64,000 nt of DNA. Source: an uncultured Clostridia bacterium (GTDB lineage Bacteria; Bacillota; Clostridia; Oscillospirales; Ruminococcaceae). Location of the stretch: assembly GCA_947628655.1 (NCBI GenBank), contig CANRAS010000001.1:62001-126000 (forward strand), written 5' to 3'. Below are positions 32,489 through 41,700 of the stretch, one piece after another. Every line of letters begins with the position of its first letter. The first letter of the stretch is position 1. Below the pieces are notes generated by a model. It worked only from the letters and a program-made list of their open reading frames with translations, was not told where the DNA came from and did no database searches. Made by a program: the position numbers and the translations under genes.

Positions 32489-34399
32489 ATGTATCTGCTT
32501 AGTGTAAACAACATAGCCGCGTCATTCGCGGACAGGGTATTGTTTTCGGACGTTTCGTTTGAAGTGCAGGGCGGTGAGAAAATAGGCTTTGTCGGCGTAA
32601 ACGGGAGCGGAAAAACAACGCTGTTCAGAGTTTTGAAACGCGAACTTACCCCCGATGCGGGAGATGTGATTATCCCCGGCGGTACGCGCTTAGGCTATAT
32701 GGAGCAGTTCGCGTGCAAGGACAGCGACAAAACGCTTTATAACGAGGCGCTTACTGTCTTTTCGGATCTGGAAGAAATGGAATTTCAGCTTGAGGAACTT
32801 CACGACAAAATCGACTTCGGCGACAGTTCCGATGAAACGATAGCACGGCAGACCGAACTTCGCGAACGCTTTGAACGCGGCGGCGGACTTACCTATAAAA
32901 GCCGAACTTCCTCCGCGCTTACGGGATTGGGGTTTACGGACGGCGATTTCGCGCTCCCCGTAAGCGTTTTAAGCGGAGGGCAGAGAAGTAAACTTCAGTT
33001 TGCGAAACTCCTGCTTTCAAACGCCGATTTGCTGTTGTTGGACGAGCCTACAAACCATCTTGACATATCGTCCGTGGAGTGGCTCGAAGAGTTCCTTGCG
33101 AATTATAAAGGCGCGTATATCGTAATCTCCCACGACAGGTATTTTCTCGATAAGGTAACGGGGCGCACGCTTGAACTCGAAAACGGGCGTTTTCGCTCGT
33201 ATAAAGGAAACTACAGCGCCTACATCGCACAGCGGGAAATTGAAAAAATGACCGAACAGCGCAGTTTTAACGAAACGACCCGCGAAATTCACCGTTTGGA
33301 AGAAGTCGTCGAACAGCAGCGCCGCTGGAAACACAAGAAGAACAAGAAAACGCATACCGTCGATAATACGCTGAAAGCAATCGAACGGCTTGAAGAAACG
33401 CTCGCAGAGCCTGCGAAAGCGCCCGAAAGTATGCGCTTTTCGTTCAAATCCGCGCAGGACAGCGGAAACGATGTTCTAAGCGCACGAAATATCGCGCTCG
33501 CGTTCGGCGAAAAGGAACTTTTTCATAACGTCAATGTAGAGATAAAAAAAGGCGAACGCGTTTTTCTGATAGGCGACAACGGCTGCGGAAAGACTTCGCT
33601 GTTTAAAGTACTTACGGGGCAGTACCAAGCGGACGCGGGCGAATTTAAACTCGGCGCGAATGTAAGCGTCGGCTACTTCGACCAGGCGCAAAGAGGACTT
33701 TCCGAGGAAAAAACCGCGCTCGACGAGGTGTGGGACGCTTATCCGAAAATGACCGAAACCGCCGTGCGAACGGCTCTCGCCGCGTTTCTGTTTAAGGGCG
33801 ACGACATATACAAGCAAATAAGCGAACTTTCGGGCGGTGAACGCGCGCGGGTGGCTTTGCTGAAACTAATGCTTTCCGGAGCGAATTTTCTGCTCCTTGA
33901 CGAGCCGACAAACCACCTTGACATTATGTCGTGCGAGGCTCTCGAAAACGCGCTTTTGGGATATGACGGAACGCTTTTTGTCATTTCACACGACCGTTAT
34001 CTGATAAATAAACTCGCGCACAGGCTTTACAGGCTGACGGGAAACGGCGCGGAAAGTTACCTCGGAAACTACGACTATTATTTGGAAAAACAGCAGACAA
34101 CTGCGGAAAAACCCGTTTCGGAAAAGCCGAAGATGTCCGAACAGGCTCTTGATTACAAACAGCGCAAGGAGCGCGAAAGCGAACGCCGAAAGCTGAACAC
34201 AAAGGCAAACCGCGCCGAAACGCGCGTTGACGAACTTGACAGGGAAATAACCGAAAAAACGAGGGAACTCGCAGAACTTACGGACTACCAGAAAGCAATG
34301 GAACTGTCCGAACAAATCGAGGCGCTTCGGCAGGAGCAGGAGCGGGCAATGGAAGAATGGGAAACGGCAAGCAAGGCACTGGAGGATTTCGATGACTAA
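32489..34399 (+). CDS. ABC-F family ATPase
   Basis: 636 residues with two ABC cassettes and no membrane part: Walker A GVNGSGKTT (about 36) and GDNGCGKTS (about 362), signatures LSGGQRSKLQFAKLL and LSGGERARVALLKLM, Walker B LLLLDEPTNHLD and FLLLDEPTNHLD. A long charged linker joins them (about 235-310) and a C-terminal coiled coil (about 555-636) follows. This is the YdiF/Uup-type ABC-F layout, acting on ribosomes or on replication/repair structures. Housekeeping context, so antibiotic resistance is not implied. ATG 32489 follows GCGGAGGAAATT. The next gene starts inside its end (ATGAC overlap). Confidence 0.93.
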   Translation: MYLLSVNNIAASFADRVLFSDVSFEVQGGEKIGFVGVNGSGKTTLFRVLKRELTPDAGDVIIPGGTRLGYMEQFACKDSDKTLYNEALTVFSDLEEMEFQLEELHDKIDFGDSSDETIARQTELRERFERGGGLTYKSRTSSALTGLGFTDGDFALPVSVLSGGQRSKLQFAKLLLSNADLLLLDEPTNHLDISSVEWLEEFLANYKGAYIVISHDRYFLDKVTGRTLELENGRFRSYKGNYSAYIAQREIEKMTEQRSFNETTREIHRLEEVVEQQRRWKHKKNKKTHTVDNTLKAIERLEETLAEPAKAPESMRFSFKSAQDSGNDVLSARNIALAFGEKELFHNVNVEIKKGERVFLIGDNGCGKTSLFKVLTGQYQADAGEFKLGANVSVGYFDQAQRGLSEEKTALDEVWDAYPKMTETAVRTALAAFLFKGDDIYKQISELSGGERARVALLKLMLSGANFLLLDEPTNHLDIMSCEALENALLGYDGTLFVISHDRYLINKLAHRLYRLTGNGAESYLGNYDYYLEKQQTTAEKPVSEKPKMSEQALDYKQRKERESERRKLNTKANRAETRVDELDREITEKTRELAELTDYQKAMELSEQIEALRQEQERAMEEWETASKALEDFDD

Positions 34400-34733
34400 A
34401 CAGATAAGGGCGTATCTCGCGGTTTTGGAGCGTTTTTTCGCGGAAGAACATACGGCGGGTGAACTTTCCGCGATGAAAACCGAATTATTGCAAAGAATTG
34501 CGTTTTATCAGCACGAACGGCTAATTCACCTGATAGTTACAATGTCGTTTGCCGTATTCTTTATGATTTCGCTGTTTATGTACCTGACAATCGGCGGGGT
34601 CGGGATTATGATACTGACGATTATGTTTTTAATAATGCTTATAGCGTATATAAAGCACTATTATTTCCTCGAAAACTCCGTCCAAAGGCTTTACTTATTT
34701 TATTATAAGCTGGAAAGCGAATTTCCCCAATAA
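34392..34733 (+). CDS. Small two-helix membrane protein
   Basis: 113 residues, start overlapping the ABC-F stop by eight bases, so translationally coupled. A helical cytoplasmic part (AVLERFFAEEHTAGELSAMK) leads to two adjacent membrane helices (about 48-68 and 73-92) and a short tail. Family not recognised. A clear terminator follows. Confidence 0.65.
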   Translation: MTKQIRAYLAVLERFFAEEHTAGELSAMKTELLQRIAFYQHERLIHLIVTMSFAVFFMISLFMYLTIGGVGIMILTIMFLIMLIAYIKHYYFLENSVQRLYLFYYKLESEFPQ

Positions 34734-34738
34734 TTCAT

Positions 34739-34760
34739 AACTCCCCAAAAAGGGGAGTTT
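34739..34760 (+). terminator. Intrinsic terminator
   Basis: Stem AACTCCCC / GGGGAGTT (34739-34746, 34752-34759) followed by TTATTTAT. Confidence 0.7.
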
Positions 34761-34774
34761 ATTTATATTTCCTC

Positions 34775-34803
34775 TTGACTTTTGGGATAAAATATAGTAA
34801 AAT
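34775..34803 (+). promoter_or_regulatory. Sigma-A promoter for the SPFH gene
   Basis: TTGACT (34775-34780), 17-base spacer, TAAAAT (34798-34803). Confidence 0.7.
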
Positions 34804-34884
34804 ATAAAATAAGAGCAATAACGCTTTTGAAAAGCAGTTTCGCTTTCGCGGAACGGCTTAATATGTGAAAAAGGAGAAATCATT

Positions 34885-36210
34885 ATGGGGTTGATTAAAG
34901 CAGGAATAGGCGCTGTTTCGGGCGCTTTGGCGGATTCGTGGAGAGATCATTTTTATTGCGACGCAATAAGCGATGATATTCTTGCGGTGCGCGGATTTAA
35001 GCGCACCGACGGCAAATCGTCCAACACAAAGGGAAGTGACAACGTTATTTCCAACGGCTCTATCATTGAGGTGAACGAGGGTCAATGCGCGCTTATCGTT
35101 GACGGCGGAAAGGTAGCGGAGGTCTGCGCCGAACCCGGCGAGTTCGTCTATGACGAGTCCACGGAGCCGTCGCTGTTTTACGGAAAGCTCGGCGAAAATA
35201 TCGTTAAAACGTTCAAGGAAATCGGCAAGCGTTTTGCGTTCGGCGGTTCTGCGCCCGTAAATCAGCGTGTTTATTACATAAACACAAAGGAAATAAAGGG
35301 CAATCTCTACGGAACGCCCTCGACCGTGCCGTTCAGAGTATACGACCCGAAAATCGGTCTTGACATTGACGTGGCGATAAGATGCCACGGCGAGTATTCC
35401 TATGCGATAAGAAACCCTATTTTGTTCTATACGAATGTTTGCGGAAACTTCACGGACACTTACCCGAAACGTTCGCTTGACAGTATGCTGAAAAGCGAGA
35501 TAGTGACCGCCCTTCAGCCCGCTTTAGGCAAAATCTCCGATTCTGGCGTTCGTCCGAGCAATCTCCCGTCCCACACTATGGAAATCTGCGACGCGTTAAA
35601 CGAGATACTTACTAAAAAATGGGGCGACCTGCGTGGTATGACGATAACGTCGTTCAATATGGACCCGCCGTCGATGTCGCAGGAGGACCAGGCGCTTATC
35701 AAGGATTTGCAGAGAACCGCTGTTTTCCGCGACCCCGGAATGGCAGCCGCGCACCTTACCGAGGCTCAGGGCGAGGCGATGAAAACCGCCGCGGGCAATT
35801 CGGGCGGCGCTATGGTTGGCTTTATGGGAATGAATATGGCGCAGGCAAACGGCGGTATAAACGCGGGGAACCTGTTCAATATGGCGGCTCAGCAACAGCA
35901 GGCACAGCAGAACGCGCCCGCTCAGCCTACGCTCAACGAAAACGGCTGGACTTGCTCCTGCGGTGCAGCGAATACGGGCAAGTTCTGCTCGGCATGCGGC
36001 AAGCCCGCTCCGCAAAAGGGCGACAGCTGGACGTGTTCGTGCGGAGCGCAGAACAAGGGCAAATTCTGCCAGGAGTGCGGTAAGCCGAAACCTGCGGGAG
36101 TTCCTCTTTACAAGTGCGACAAGTGCGGATGGGAACCCGACGACCCGACCAAACCGCCGAAGTTCTGCCCCGAATGCGGCGACCCGTTCGACGCGAACGA
36201 CATTGTTTAA
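34885..36210 (+). CDS. SPFH-domain (YdjI-like) protein with three zinc ribbons
   Basis: 441 residues. The N-terminal 280 residues match the cytoplasmic SPFH/virion-core-like proteins (IIEVNEGQCALIVDGGKVAEVC, EPGEFVYD, PVNQRVYYINTKEIKGN, VDVAIRCHGEYSYAIRNP-like region, RGMTITSFNMDPPSMSQED). A Gln/Ala/Asn-rich linker (about 325-350) precedes three C-terminal zinc ribbons at about 353, 380 and 408 (CSCGxxNxGKFCxxCG twice, then CDKCGWEP...FCPECG). Bacillus YdjI, the nearest named relative, is linked to membrane-stress responses of the PspA/phage-shock type. ATG 34885 follows AAAGGAGAAATCATT. Next gene ten bases downstream. Confidence 0.85.
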   Translation: MGLIKAGIGAVSGALADSWRDHFYCDAISDDILAVRGFKRTDGKSSNTKGSDNVISNGSIIEVNEGQCALIVDGGKVAEVCAEPGEFVYDESTEPSLFYGKLGENIVKTFKEIGKRFAFGGSAPVNQRVYYINTKEIKGNLYGTPSTVPFRVYDPKIGLDIDVAIRCHGEYSYAIRNPILFYTNVCGNFTDTYPKRSLDSMLKSEIVTALQPALGKISDSGVRPSNLPSHTMEICDALNEILTKKWGDLRGMTITSFNMDPPSMSQEDQALIKDLQRTAVFRDPGMAAAHLTEAQGEAMKTAAGNSGGAMVGFMGMNMAQANGGINAGNLFNMAAQQQQAQQNAPAQPTLNENGWTCSCGAANTGKFCSACGKPAPQKGDSWTCSCGAQNKGKFCQECGKPKPAGVPLYKCDKCGWEPDDPTKPPKFCPECGDPFDANDIV

Positions 36211-36219
36211 GGAGAATTT

Positions 36220-36753
36220 ATGTTCATCTGTCTGCACCTGAACGAGCGACTTCAGCCGATACACCGCGCGGATATAGAGGACTGCCTGCAGGACGCTCTG
36301 GAGGAGTTCTCGTTCGGCGAGGTGACAGGCGGGGGTACGTTAATGGCGAAAAACGGCGAAATATCGTCGTGCGATATTGACATGGAATTTTCGGGAAACG
36401 ACGAAGATTTCAAGCGTTTTCTTGATTTCATAAACGACCTTACGATAGCGAAAGGCTCAGCTCTCGAAAAGGACGGGCAGAAGATACCTGTCGGCAGGTT
36501 TGAGGGTATGGGGATTTATCTCTCGACAAATCTCCCCGATGAAGTCTATAAGAACAGCGACGTAAACGAACTTATCGCAAAGCTGAATACAGCGATAGGC
36601 GAAACAGGCGTTTTGCGGAGCTGGCGCGAATTAAACGAATTTACCGCGCTGTATTATTACGGCAGTTCGTTTGAGGAAATGAAGTCGAAAGCCGAACCCG
36701 TCCTGTCCCTGCACCCGCTTGCAAAGGATTGTAATGTCGTTCAGACGGCGTGA
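36220..36753 (+). CDS. Conserved hypothetical protein paired with the SPFH gene
   Basis: 177 residues, soluble, acidic, with a beta-alpha pattern and no Cys/His cluster (RADIEDCLQDALEEFSFGEV, GGGTLMAKNGEISSCDIDMEF, LYYYGSSFEEMKSKAEPVLS). The start ATG 36220 has AAGGAGAATTT upstream and lies ten bases after the SPFH stop, so both are one operon ended by a strong terminator. Family not recognised. Confidence 0.65.
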   Translation: MFICLHLNERLQPIHRADIEDCLQDALEEFSFGEVTGGGTLMAKNGEISSCDIDMEFSGNDEDFKRFLDFINDLTIAKGSALEKDGQKIPVGRFEGMGIYLSTNLPDEVYKNSDVNELIAKLNTAIGETGVLRSWRELNEFTALYYYGSSFEEMKSKAEPVLSLHPLAKDCNVVQTA

Positions 36754-36787
36754 ATATTGGGAATTTATCGGATTTTAAAAATTTTTT

Positions 36788-36830
36788 GCCCGTGTTGGTG
36801 TATATATGTACCAACACGGGCGAATTTTTT
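36788..36830 (+). terminator. Strong intrinsic terminator
   Basis: Twelve-pair stem GCCCGTGTTGGT / ACCAACACGGGC (36788-36799, 36810-36821) followed by a T tract. Confidence 0.9.
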
Positions 36831-36842
36831 TACATTTGGGTA

Positions 36843-36871
36843 TTGACACCGCATTGTTTTACAGATAAAAT
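36843..36871 (+). promoter_or_regulatory. Sigma-A promoter for the microprotein cassette
   Basis: TTGACA (36843-36848), 17-base spacer, TAAAAT (36866-36871), 54 bases before the first small gene. Confidence 0.8.
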
Positions 36872-36924
36872 GTTATCAAGGACTATTACAAGCAAAAATT
36901 GATAGTCTTAAAGGAGGTGTAAAA

Positions 36925-37083
36925 ATGCCCGTATTTCTCTATTTTATTGTGTTAGGTTTGGAAATTTGGCTTGCAGTTTGGACAATAACAAAGCTGGTGG
37001 AGATACGCGACGACATGAAAAGCGTCATGTACCGCGTTGACACCATAGAACACCGCCTTTTCAGCGGTGACCGCCGTTATTGA
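36925..37083 (+). CDS. Single-helix membrane microprotein 1
   Basis: 52 residues from ATG 36925 with AAAGGAGGTG upstream. A membrane helix (MPVFLYFIVLGLEIWLAVW) is followed by a charged amphipathic helix KLVEIRDDMKSVMYRVDTIE and a basic tail HRLFSGDRRY. Same plan as the next two genes. Unknown family. Confidence 0.7.
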   Translation: MPVFLYFIVLGLEIWLAVWTITKLVEIRDDMKSVMYRVDTIEHRLFSGDRRY

Positions 37084-37116
37084 GCAAGCCCCGCGCCGTC
37101 AGGGGAGGTGAAGTAA

Positions 37117-37299
37117 ATGCCTGCGGCAATTGGCAATGGTTTATTAGGTATCATTATCCTAATTATCGGCGTTCTTGACATCATATACATTATATGGTAT
37201 ATCCGAACGGTCAAAGCGCTGAAGCGCACAATGGAAAAGCTGGAATATCGTTTTGACATAATCGAACGCGAGATGATGTACAAGGACAAGCGAAACTAG
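37117..37299 (+). CDS. Single-helix membrane microprotein 2
   Basis: 60 residues from ATG 37117 (GGGGAGGTGAAGTAA upstream). A hydrophobic stretch (about 7-29, ending IIYIIWYI) is followed by an amphipathic helix VKALKRTMEKLEYRFDIIE and the tail REMMYKDKRN. A paralogue in layout of its neighbours. Function unknown. Confidence 0.7.
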   Translation: MPAAIGNGLLGIIILIIGVLDIIYIIWYIRTVKALKRTMEKLEYRFDIIEREMMYKDKRN

Positions 37300-37334
37300 C
37301 ACGCTTTCTATGAAACATCAAGGAGGTGTTGAAA

Positions 37335-37547
37335 ATGGGCGGATATTACGGTTACACCGAAACGCAGGTTATAACCGAGATTATAAGCTATGTAATCGTC
37401 TACGGCTTGATAATCTGGCTTGCGGTCTGGTCGGTCACGAGCCTTAAATGGCTGAGCGAAAGCCTGAACCGCATAAAAAGACGGCTTGACACGATTGAAA
37501 AAATAGGCAACATTCAGCCGAATACCAAACGGCATGACGAGTATTGA
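37335..37547 (+). CDS. Single-helix membrane microprotein 3
   Basis: 70 residues from ATG 37335 (CAAGGAGGTGTTGAAA upstream). After a short GGYYGYTETQ leader comes a membrane helix with IIWLAVWSV, then LSESLNRIKRRLDTIEK and a polar tail. The IWLAVW and RLDTIE phrases echo microprotein 1 (IWLAVW, RVDTIE). Confidence 0.7.
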   Translation: MGGYYGYTETQVITEIISYVIVYGLIIWLAVWSVTSLKWLSESLNRIKRRLDTIEKIGNIQPNTKRHDEY

Positions 37548-37567
37548 TTTAGGAGTTGATTTTTTTG

Positions 37568-37840
37568 ATGGGATTTGATTCGCGCCCTGTCAGCGCACAA
37601 GGCAACGGCGATGAACCGTATATCGTGGTGCAGGTGGTGCTTACCGAACGTTTTTTGGGAACGAGTTCGGGCGAAGAAAGTCTAACGAACCTACAGGACG
37701 TTATTAACCGCTACGCAAAACGCGGTTACAGACTTCACACGATGTCAACCACATCTTCAGGCTCAAAGGGAGCGTTTGGATTTGGCGGTGATAAAATTCA
37801 GGCAACCCTTGTGTTTGAACGCCGGGATTTTCTTAGATAA
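37568..37840 (+). CDS. DUF4177-like small protein
   Basis: 90 residues from ATG 37568; AGGAG lies 12 bases upstream and no better start is seen. The core YIVVQVVLTERFLGT..LQDVINRYAKRGYRLHTMSTTS has the DUF4177 plan (a strand, a helix ending in GW/GYRLH, then strands). Soluble; last gene of the microprotein cassette, followed by a terminator. Function unknown. Confidence 0.7.
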   Translation: MGFDSRPVSAQGNGDEPYIVVQVVLTERFLGTSSGEESLTNLQDVINRYAKRGYRLHTMSTTSSGSKGAFGFGGDKIQATLVFERRDFLR

Positions 37841-37871
37841 CCGCTAAATCCCCAAGGCTTAATTAAATTAG

Positions 37872-37910
37872 TCCGCTGTCAGAGGAAACCCCTCTTTCAG
37901 CGGATTTTCT
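37872..37910 (+). terminator. Intrinsic terminator
   Basis: Long stem TCCGCTG / CAGCGGA with inner AGAGG / CCTCT (37872-37885, 37891-37904) followed by TTTTCT. Confidence 0.75.
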
Positions 37911-37915
37911 GACCC

Positions 37916-37944
37916 TTGACAAATCTAAATATTTGTGCTAAAAT
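37916..37944 (+). promoter_or_regulatory. Sigma-A promoter for pth-mfd
   Basis: TTGACA (37916-37921), 17-base spacer, TAAAAT (37939-37944). Its leader carries a lone copy of the CTTACCTCTAACCTCTTAC low-complexity motif (about 37986-38016) seen in the dispersed repeats. Confidence 0.75.
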
Positions 37945-38053
37945 AAAAGAAAATAACGTCATATCCGCTTTAAGAGGAGAAAATCTTACATCTTACCTCT
38001 AACCTCTTACTTCTAGCGGAGCATTTTGGCGTTTAAAAATAAGTGAGGGAACA

Positions 38054-38680
38054 ATGTCTATTTTCGATATATTTAAACAGCTAGAAAAGCAAAAGGATAC
38101 TCCGCAGGGCGCGGTGGAGTATATCATCGTAGGTTTGGGAAACCCCGGTAAGGATTACGAAAACACGCGCCACAATATCGGCTTTATGACTATCGACACT
38201 CTTTGTGAAAAGCACGGCGTTGAGTGCAAGAAGTTAAAGTTCAAGTCGCTTACGTGCGAGGTAACGCTTTGCGGGAAACGCTGTTTTGTTATGAAACCCG
38301 AAACGTATATGAACAAAAGCGGTGAGGCGGTAATTGACGCAATGCAGTTCTATAAAATCCCGCCCGAACGCACAATAATCGTGTTTGACGACATTTCCCT
38401 CGAACCAGGCAAAATGCGTATTCGCCGAAAGGGAAGCGACGGCGGTCATAACGGGATAAAAAACATAATCTATTTGTCGGGAGCGGATACGTTCCCGCGC
38501 ATAAAAATGGGCGTAGGAGCAAAGCCGAACCCCGATTACGATTTGGCGGCGTGGGTACTCGGTCACTTTAAAAAAGAGGACGGCGAAAAGTTAGAGCAAT
38601 GTTTTGAAAACGCCGCGCAGGCTCTGGAACTTATCGTGGACGGCAAGATAGATACGGCGATGAATAAATTTAATTCGTAA
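38054..38680 (+). CDS. pth: Peptidyl-tRNA hydrolase
   Basis: 208 residues: the family core of about 187 preceded by an extra 20-residue N-terminal segment (FDIFKQLEKQKDTPQGAVE). Landmarks are IIVGLGNPGKDYENTRHNIGF with the catalytic His, KPETYMNKSGEAV, VFDDISLEPGKMRIRRKGSDGGHNGIKN and FPRIKMGVGAKP. It frees tRNA from peptidyl-tRNA lost from ribosomes. ATG 38054 follows GTGAGGGAACA. mfd starts 24 bases after its stop, a common clostridial pair. Confidence 0.95.
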   Translation: MSIFDIFKQLEKQKDTPQGAVEYIIVGLGNPGKDYENTRHNIGFMTIDTLCEKHGVECKKLKFKSLTCEVTLCGKRCFVMKPETYMNKSGEAVIDAMQFYKIPPERTIIVFDDISLEPGKMRIRRKGSDGGHNGIKNIIYLSGADTFPRIKMGVGAKPNPDYDLAAWVLGHFKKEDGEKLEQCFENAAQALELIVDGKIDTAMNKFNS

Positions 38681-38704
38681 AATTAGTTTTAGCTAGGGGA
38701 GAAT

Positions 38705-41700
38705 ATGGAGTTTTTTAAAAACGCCGCCTTGCAGAACCCCGATTTTGTAAGGCTGGATAATTATTTAAACGGAAATAACAGCCTGCCCGCTCTTGTAACG
38801 GGCGTTTCGCACATTCACAAGGCGCATTTCGCGTCGGCTCTGCTGAACGAAGAACCGACGCTGATTATCGCGGAAAGCGAGGGCGAGGCGCAGAAACTTT
38901 GCGCGGATATAAACGTTATGTCAGGGGAGAGCGCCGCGCTTGTTTTCCCCGAAAAGGAGTTCATATTAGCCGACGCGGAGGCGTCGTCCCGCGAGTATGA
39001 ACACAAGCGGATTTTCGCGCTTTCCGCTTTGCTTCACAAGACGTGCAGGGCGGTCATATGTTCGCCCGCCGCCGCCGCACAGCTTACCATTCCCCCCGAA
39101 GAACTCGAAACGCGAATAATAAATATCACATCTGACGACGAGATAAACTCCGAGGAACTTACAAGAAAACTTTTGTCGGCGGGGTATTCGCGAACCGATA
39201 TGATAGAGGGCGCGGGGCAGTTTTCGATACGCGGAGGAATAGTTGACGTTTTCCCGCCGAGCAGTTCAGCGCCTTACAGAATAGAACTTTGGGGCGATAC
39301 GGTTGACAGCCTTTCGGAATTTGACGTTGAAAGCCAGCGCCGCACGGCGTCGCTTGACAGAATATCCATTTCCCCCGCGCGGGAAACGCTGTTTGAAAGC
39401 GATGAAATATTAGCCGATAAAATCGAAAAAATAGCCTTGAAACTTCGCGGAAAAAAAGCGGACGCTGTCCGTCAAAATCTGCTCTCCGATGTGAACAAAG
39501 CCCGCCAAGGAACGGGCGTTCGCAATGCGGACAGGTATTTCCCGCTGTGTTACAGTAAAGAAAGCACGGTGTTTGATTATGTAAAGCGCGTTTTCGTCTG
39601 CGAAAACACAGCTGTGCGGGAGAGTTTTCGCGCCGCGTCGCTTCAGCACGCGGAGGACTTGAAAATCCTCGTCGATGAATGTAAACTCTGCAAGGGCTTA
39701 GACCGCTATATGCTTACGAAATCGGAACTGTATTCCGCGCTGGACAGCCGAACGCGCGTATATTTTGATTCGTTCCTGCGCGGCGGCGGTATGGATTTAG
39801 GTGCGATGATAAACGTCCGCAGCGCCGTGCAGATTGCCCCGTGGGGCGGGGAGTACAAAATACTTGAGGACGAAATGCGCGGTTATCTCGCGCGCGGTAT
39901 GTGCTGTCTTATCTTCGCGGGAACGGAAAAGGGCGCGAAAAATCTCGCGCACGACCTCACCGACGACGGTTTCGCCGCGGACTTTTACACTTCCCCGAAA
40001 GTCCCCGCCGCGGGGAAAGTAATAGTGGTTTCGGGTACTCTTTCGGCAGGTATGGAGTATCTTGAAAGCGGACTTTGCGTATTTACGCATACCGCCGTTC
40101 ACGAGGCACGGCGGCGTATCCCCAAACGGAAAAAGGGCGAGGAAATACGCTCTCTCGAAGATATATCCGTAGGCGATTTAGTAGTGCATTACGCGCACGG
40201 CATAGGGATTTTTGACGGCGTTCACAAGATAGAAAACGGCGGTGTGGCAAAGGATTATATTCGGATAAAATACGCGGGCGCGGACGTTCTGCATGTGCCT
40301 GTAACACAGCTTGACCGCGTTTCGCGCTATATCGGCACGGGCGATGTTTCCACGGTAAAGCTCAACAGGCTTAATTCCGACAGGTGGACAAAATCCAAGG
40401 CAAAGGCGAAAGCCGCCGCGAAAGAAATGGCGGCGGAACTTATCGAACTCTACGGAAAGCGCCTTAAAGCGCAAGGGTTCGCGTTCCCCCCCGATGATAC
40501 TTTGCAGGAGGATTTTGAACAGCATTTCCCGTATGTCGAAACCGACAGCCAGCTTAGGTGCATTGACGAGATAAAAGCGGATATGCAGCGCGCGCACCCT
40601 ATGGAAAGGCTTTTGTGCGGAGACGTCGGCTTTGGTAAAACGGAAGTCGCTCTAAGAGCCGCCTTTAAATGTATGGAGGCGGGCAAACAGTGCGCGATAC
40701 TCGCGCCGACAACCGTTCTCGCGTGGCAGCATTTCCAGACGGCGACAACAAGAATGGAGGGCTTTCCGCTGAATATCGCGCTTTTGTCGCGCTATAAAAC
40801 CGCCGCCGAAAAGAAAGAGATACTAAAAGGTCTTGCAAGCGGGAGAATTGACTTAGTAATCGGCACACACAGAATAATCCAGAACGACGTGAAGTTCAAG
40901 GACTTGGGACTGGTTATCATAGACGAGGAACAGCGCTTTGGCGTGGCGCATAAGGATAAGTTCAAAGAGGAGTTCAGCGGAGTTGATATTCTGTCGCTGT
41001 CAGCAACGCCGATACCGCGAACGCTAAATATGGCGATGAGCGGAATACGCGATATGAGCGTTCTCGACGAACCCCCGCAGGACAGACAGCCCGTCGCAAG
41101 CTACGTCATAGAACACGACTATGGCGTTATTGCCTCGGCAATACAAAAAGAACTTCGGCGAAACGGGCAGGTCTACTATATCCATAACAGAATAGAAAGC
41201 ATATATTCCTGCGCCGAAAAACTGCGCGAACTTATCCCCGACGCGCGAATAGGCGCGGCGCACGGCAGAATGTCCGAAGATGAACTTATGGAAGTGTGGA
41301 GGCGCTTGCTCGACGGCGAACTCGACGTGCTTGTCTGCACAACGATAATAGAAACGGGCGTTGACGTGCCGAATGTCAATACGCTGATAATCGAGGACGC
41401 GGATTATATGGGGCTTGCCCAACTTCACCAATTGCGCGGACGCGTAGGACGGACGAATAAGCGGGCATACGCGTATTTTACGTTCAAACCGGGAAAAGTG
41501 CTTTCGGAAATCTCACAGCGCCGCCTTGACGCGATAAGGGAGTTTACGCAGTTCGGGAGCGGTTTCCGCATTGCCCTGCGCGACCTTGAAATCCGCGGCG
41601 CGGGCAACATTTTAGGCGCGTCGCAAAGCGGACACCTCGCGAGTATCGGATATGATATGTATTTGCAGTTGCTTGACGAAGCCGTCCGCGAACAGCGCGG

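Noticed and set aside
32489..34399. ABC-F antibiotic-resistance protein
   Set aside because: The linker and C-terminal coiled coil fit the housekeeping YdiF/Uup group, and no resistance leader peptide is seen.
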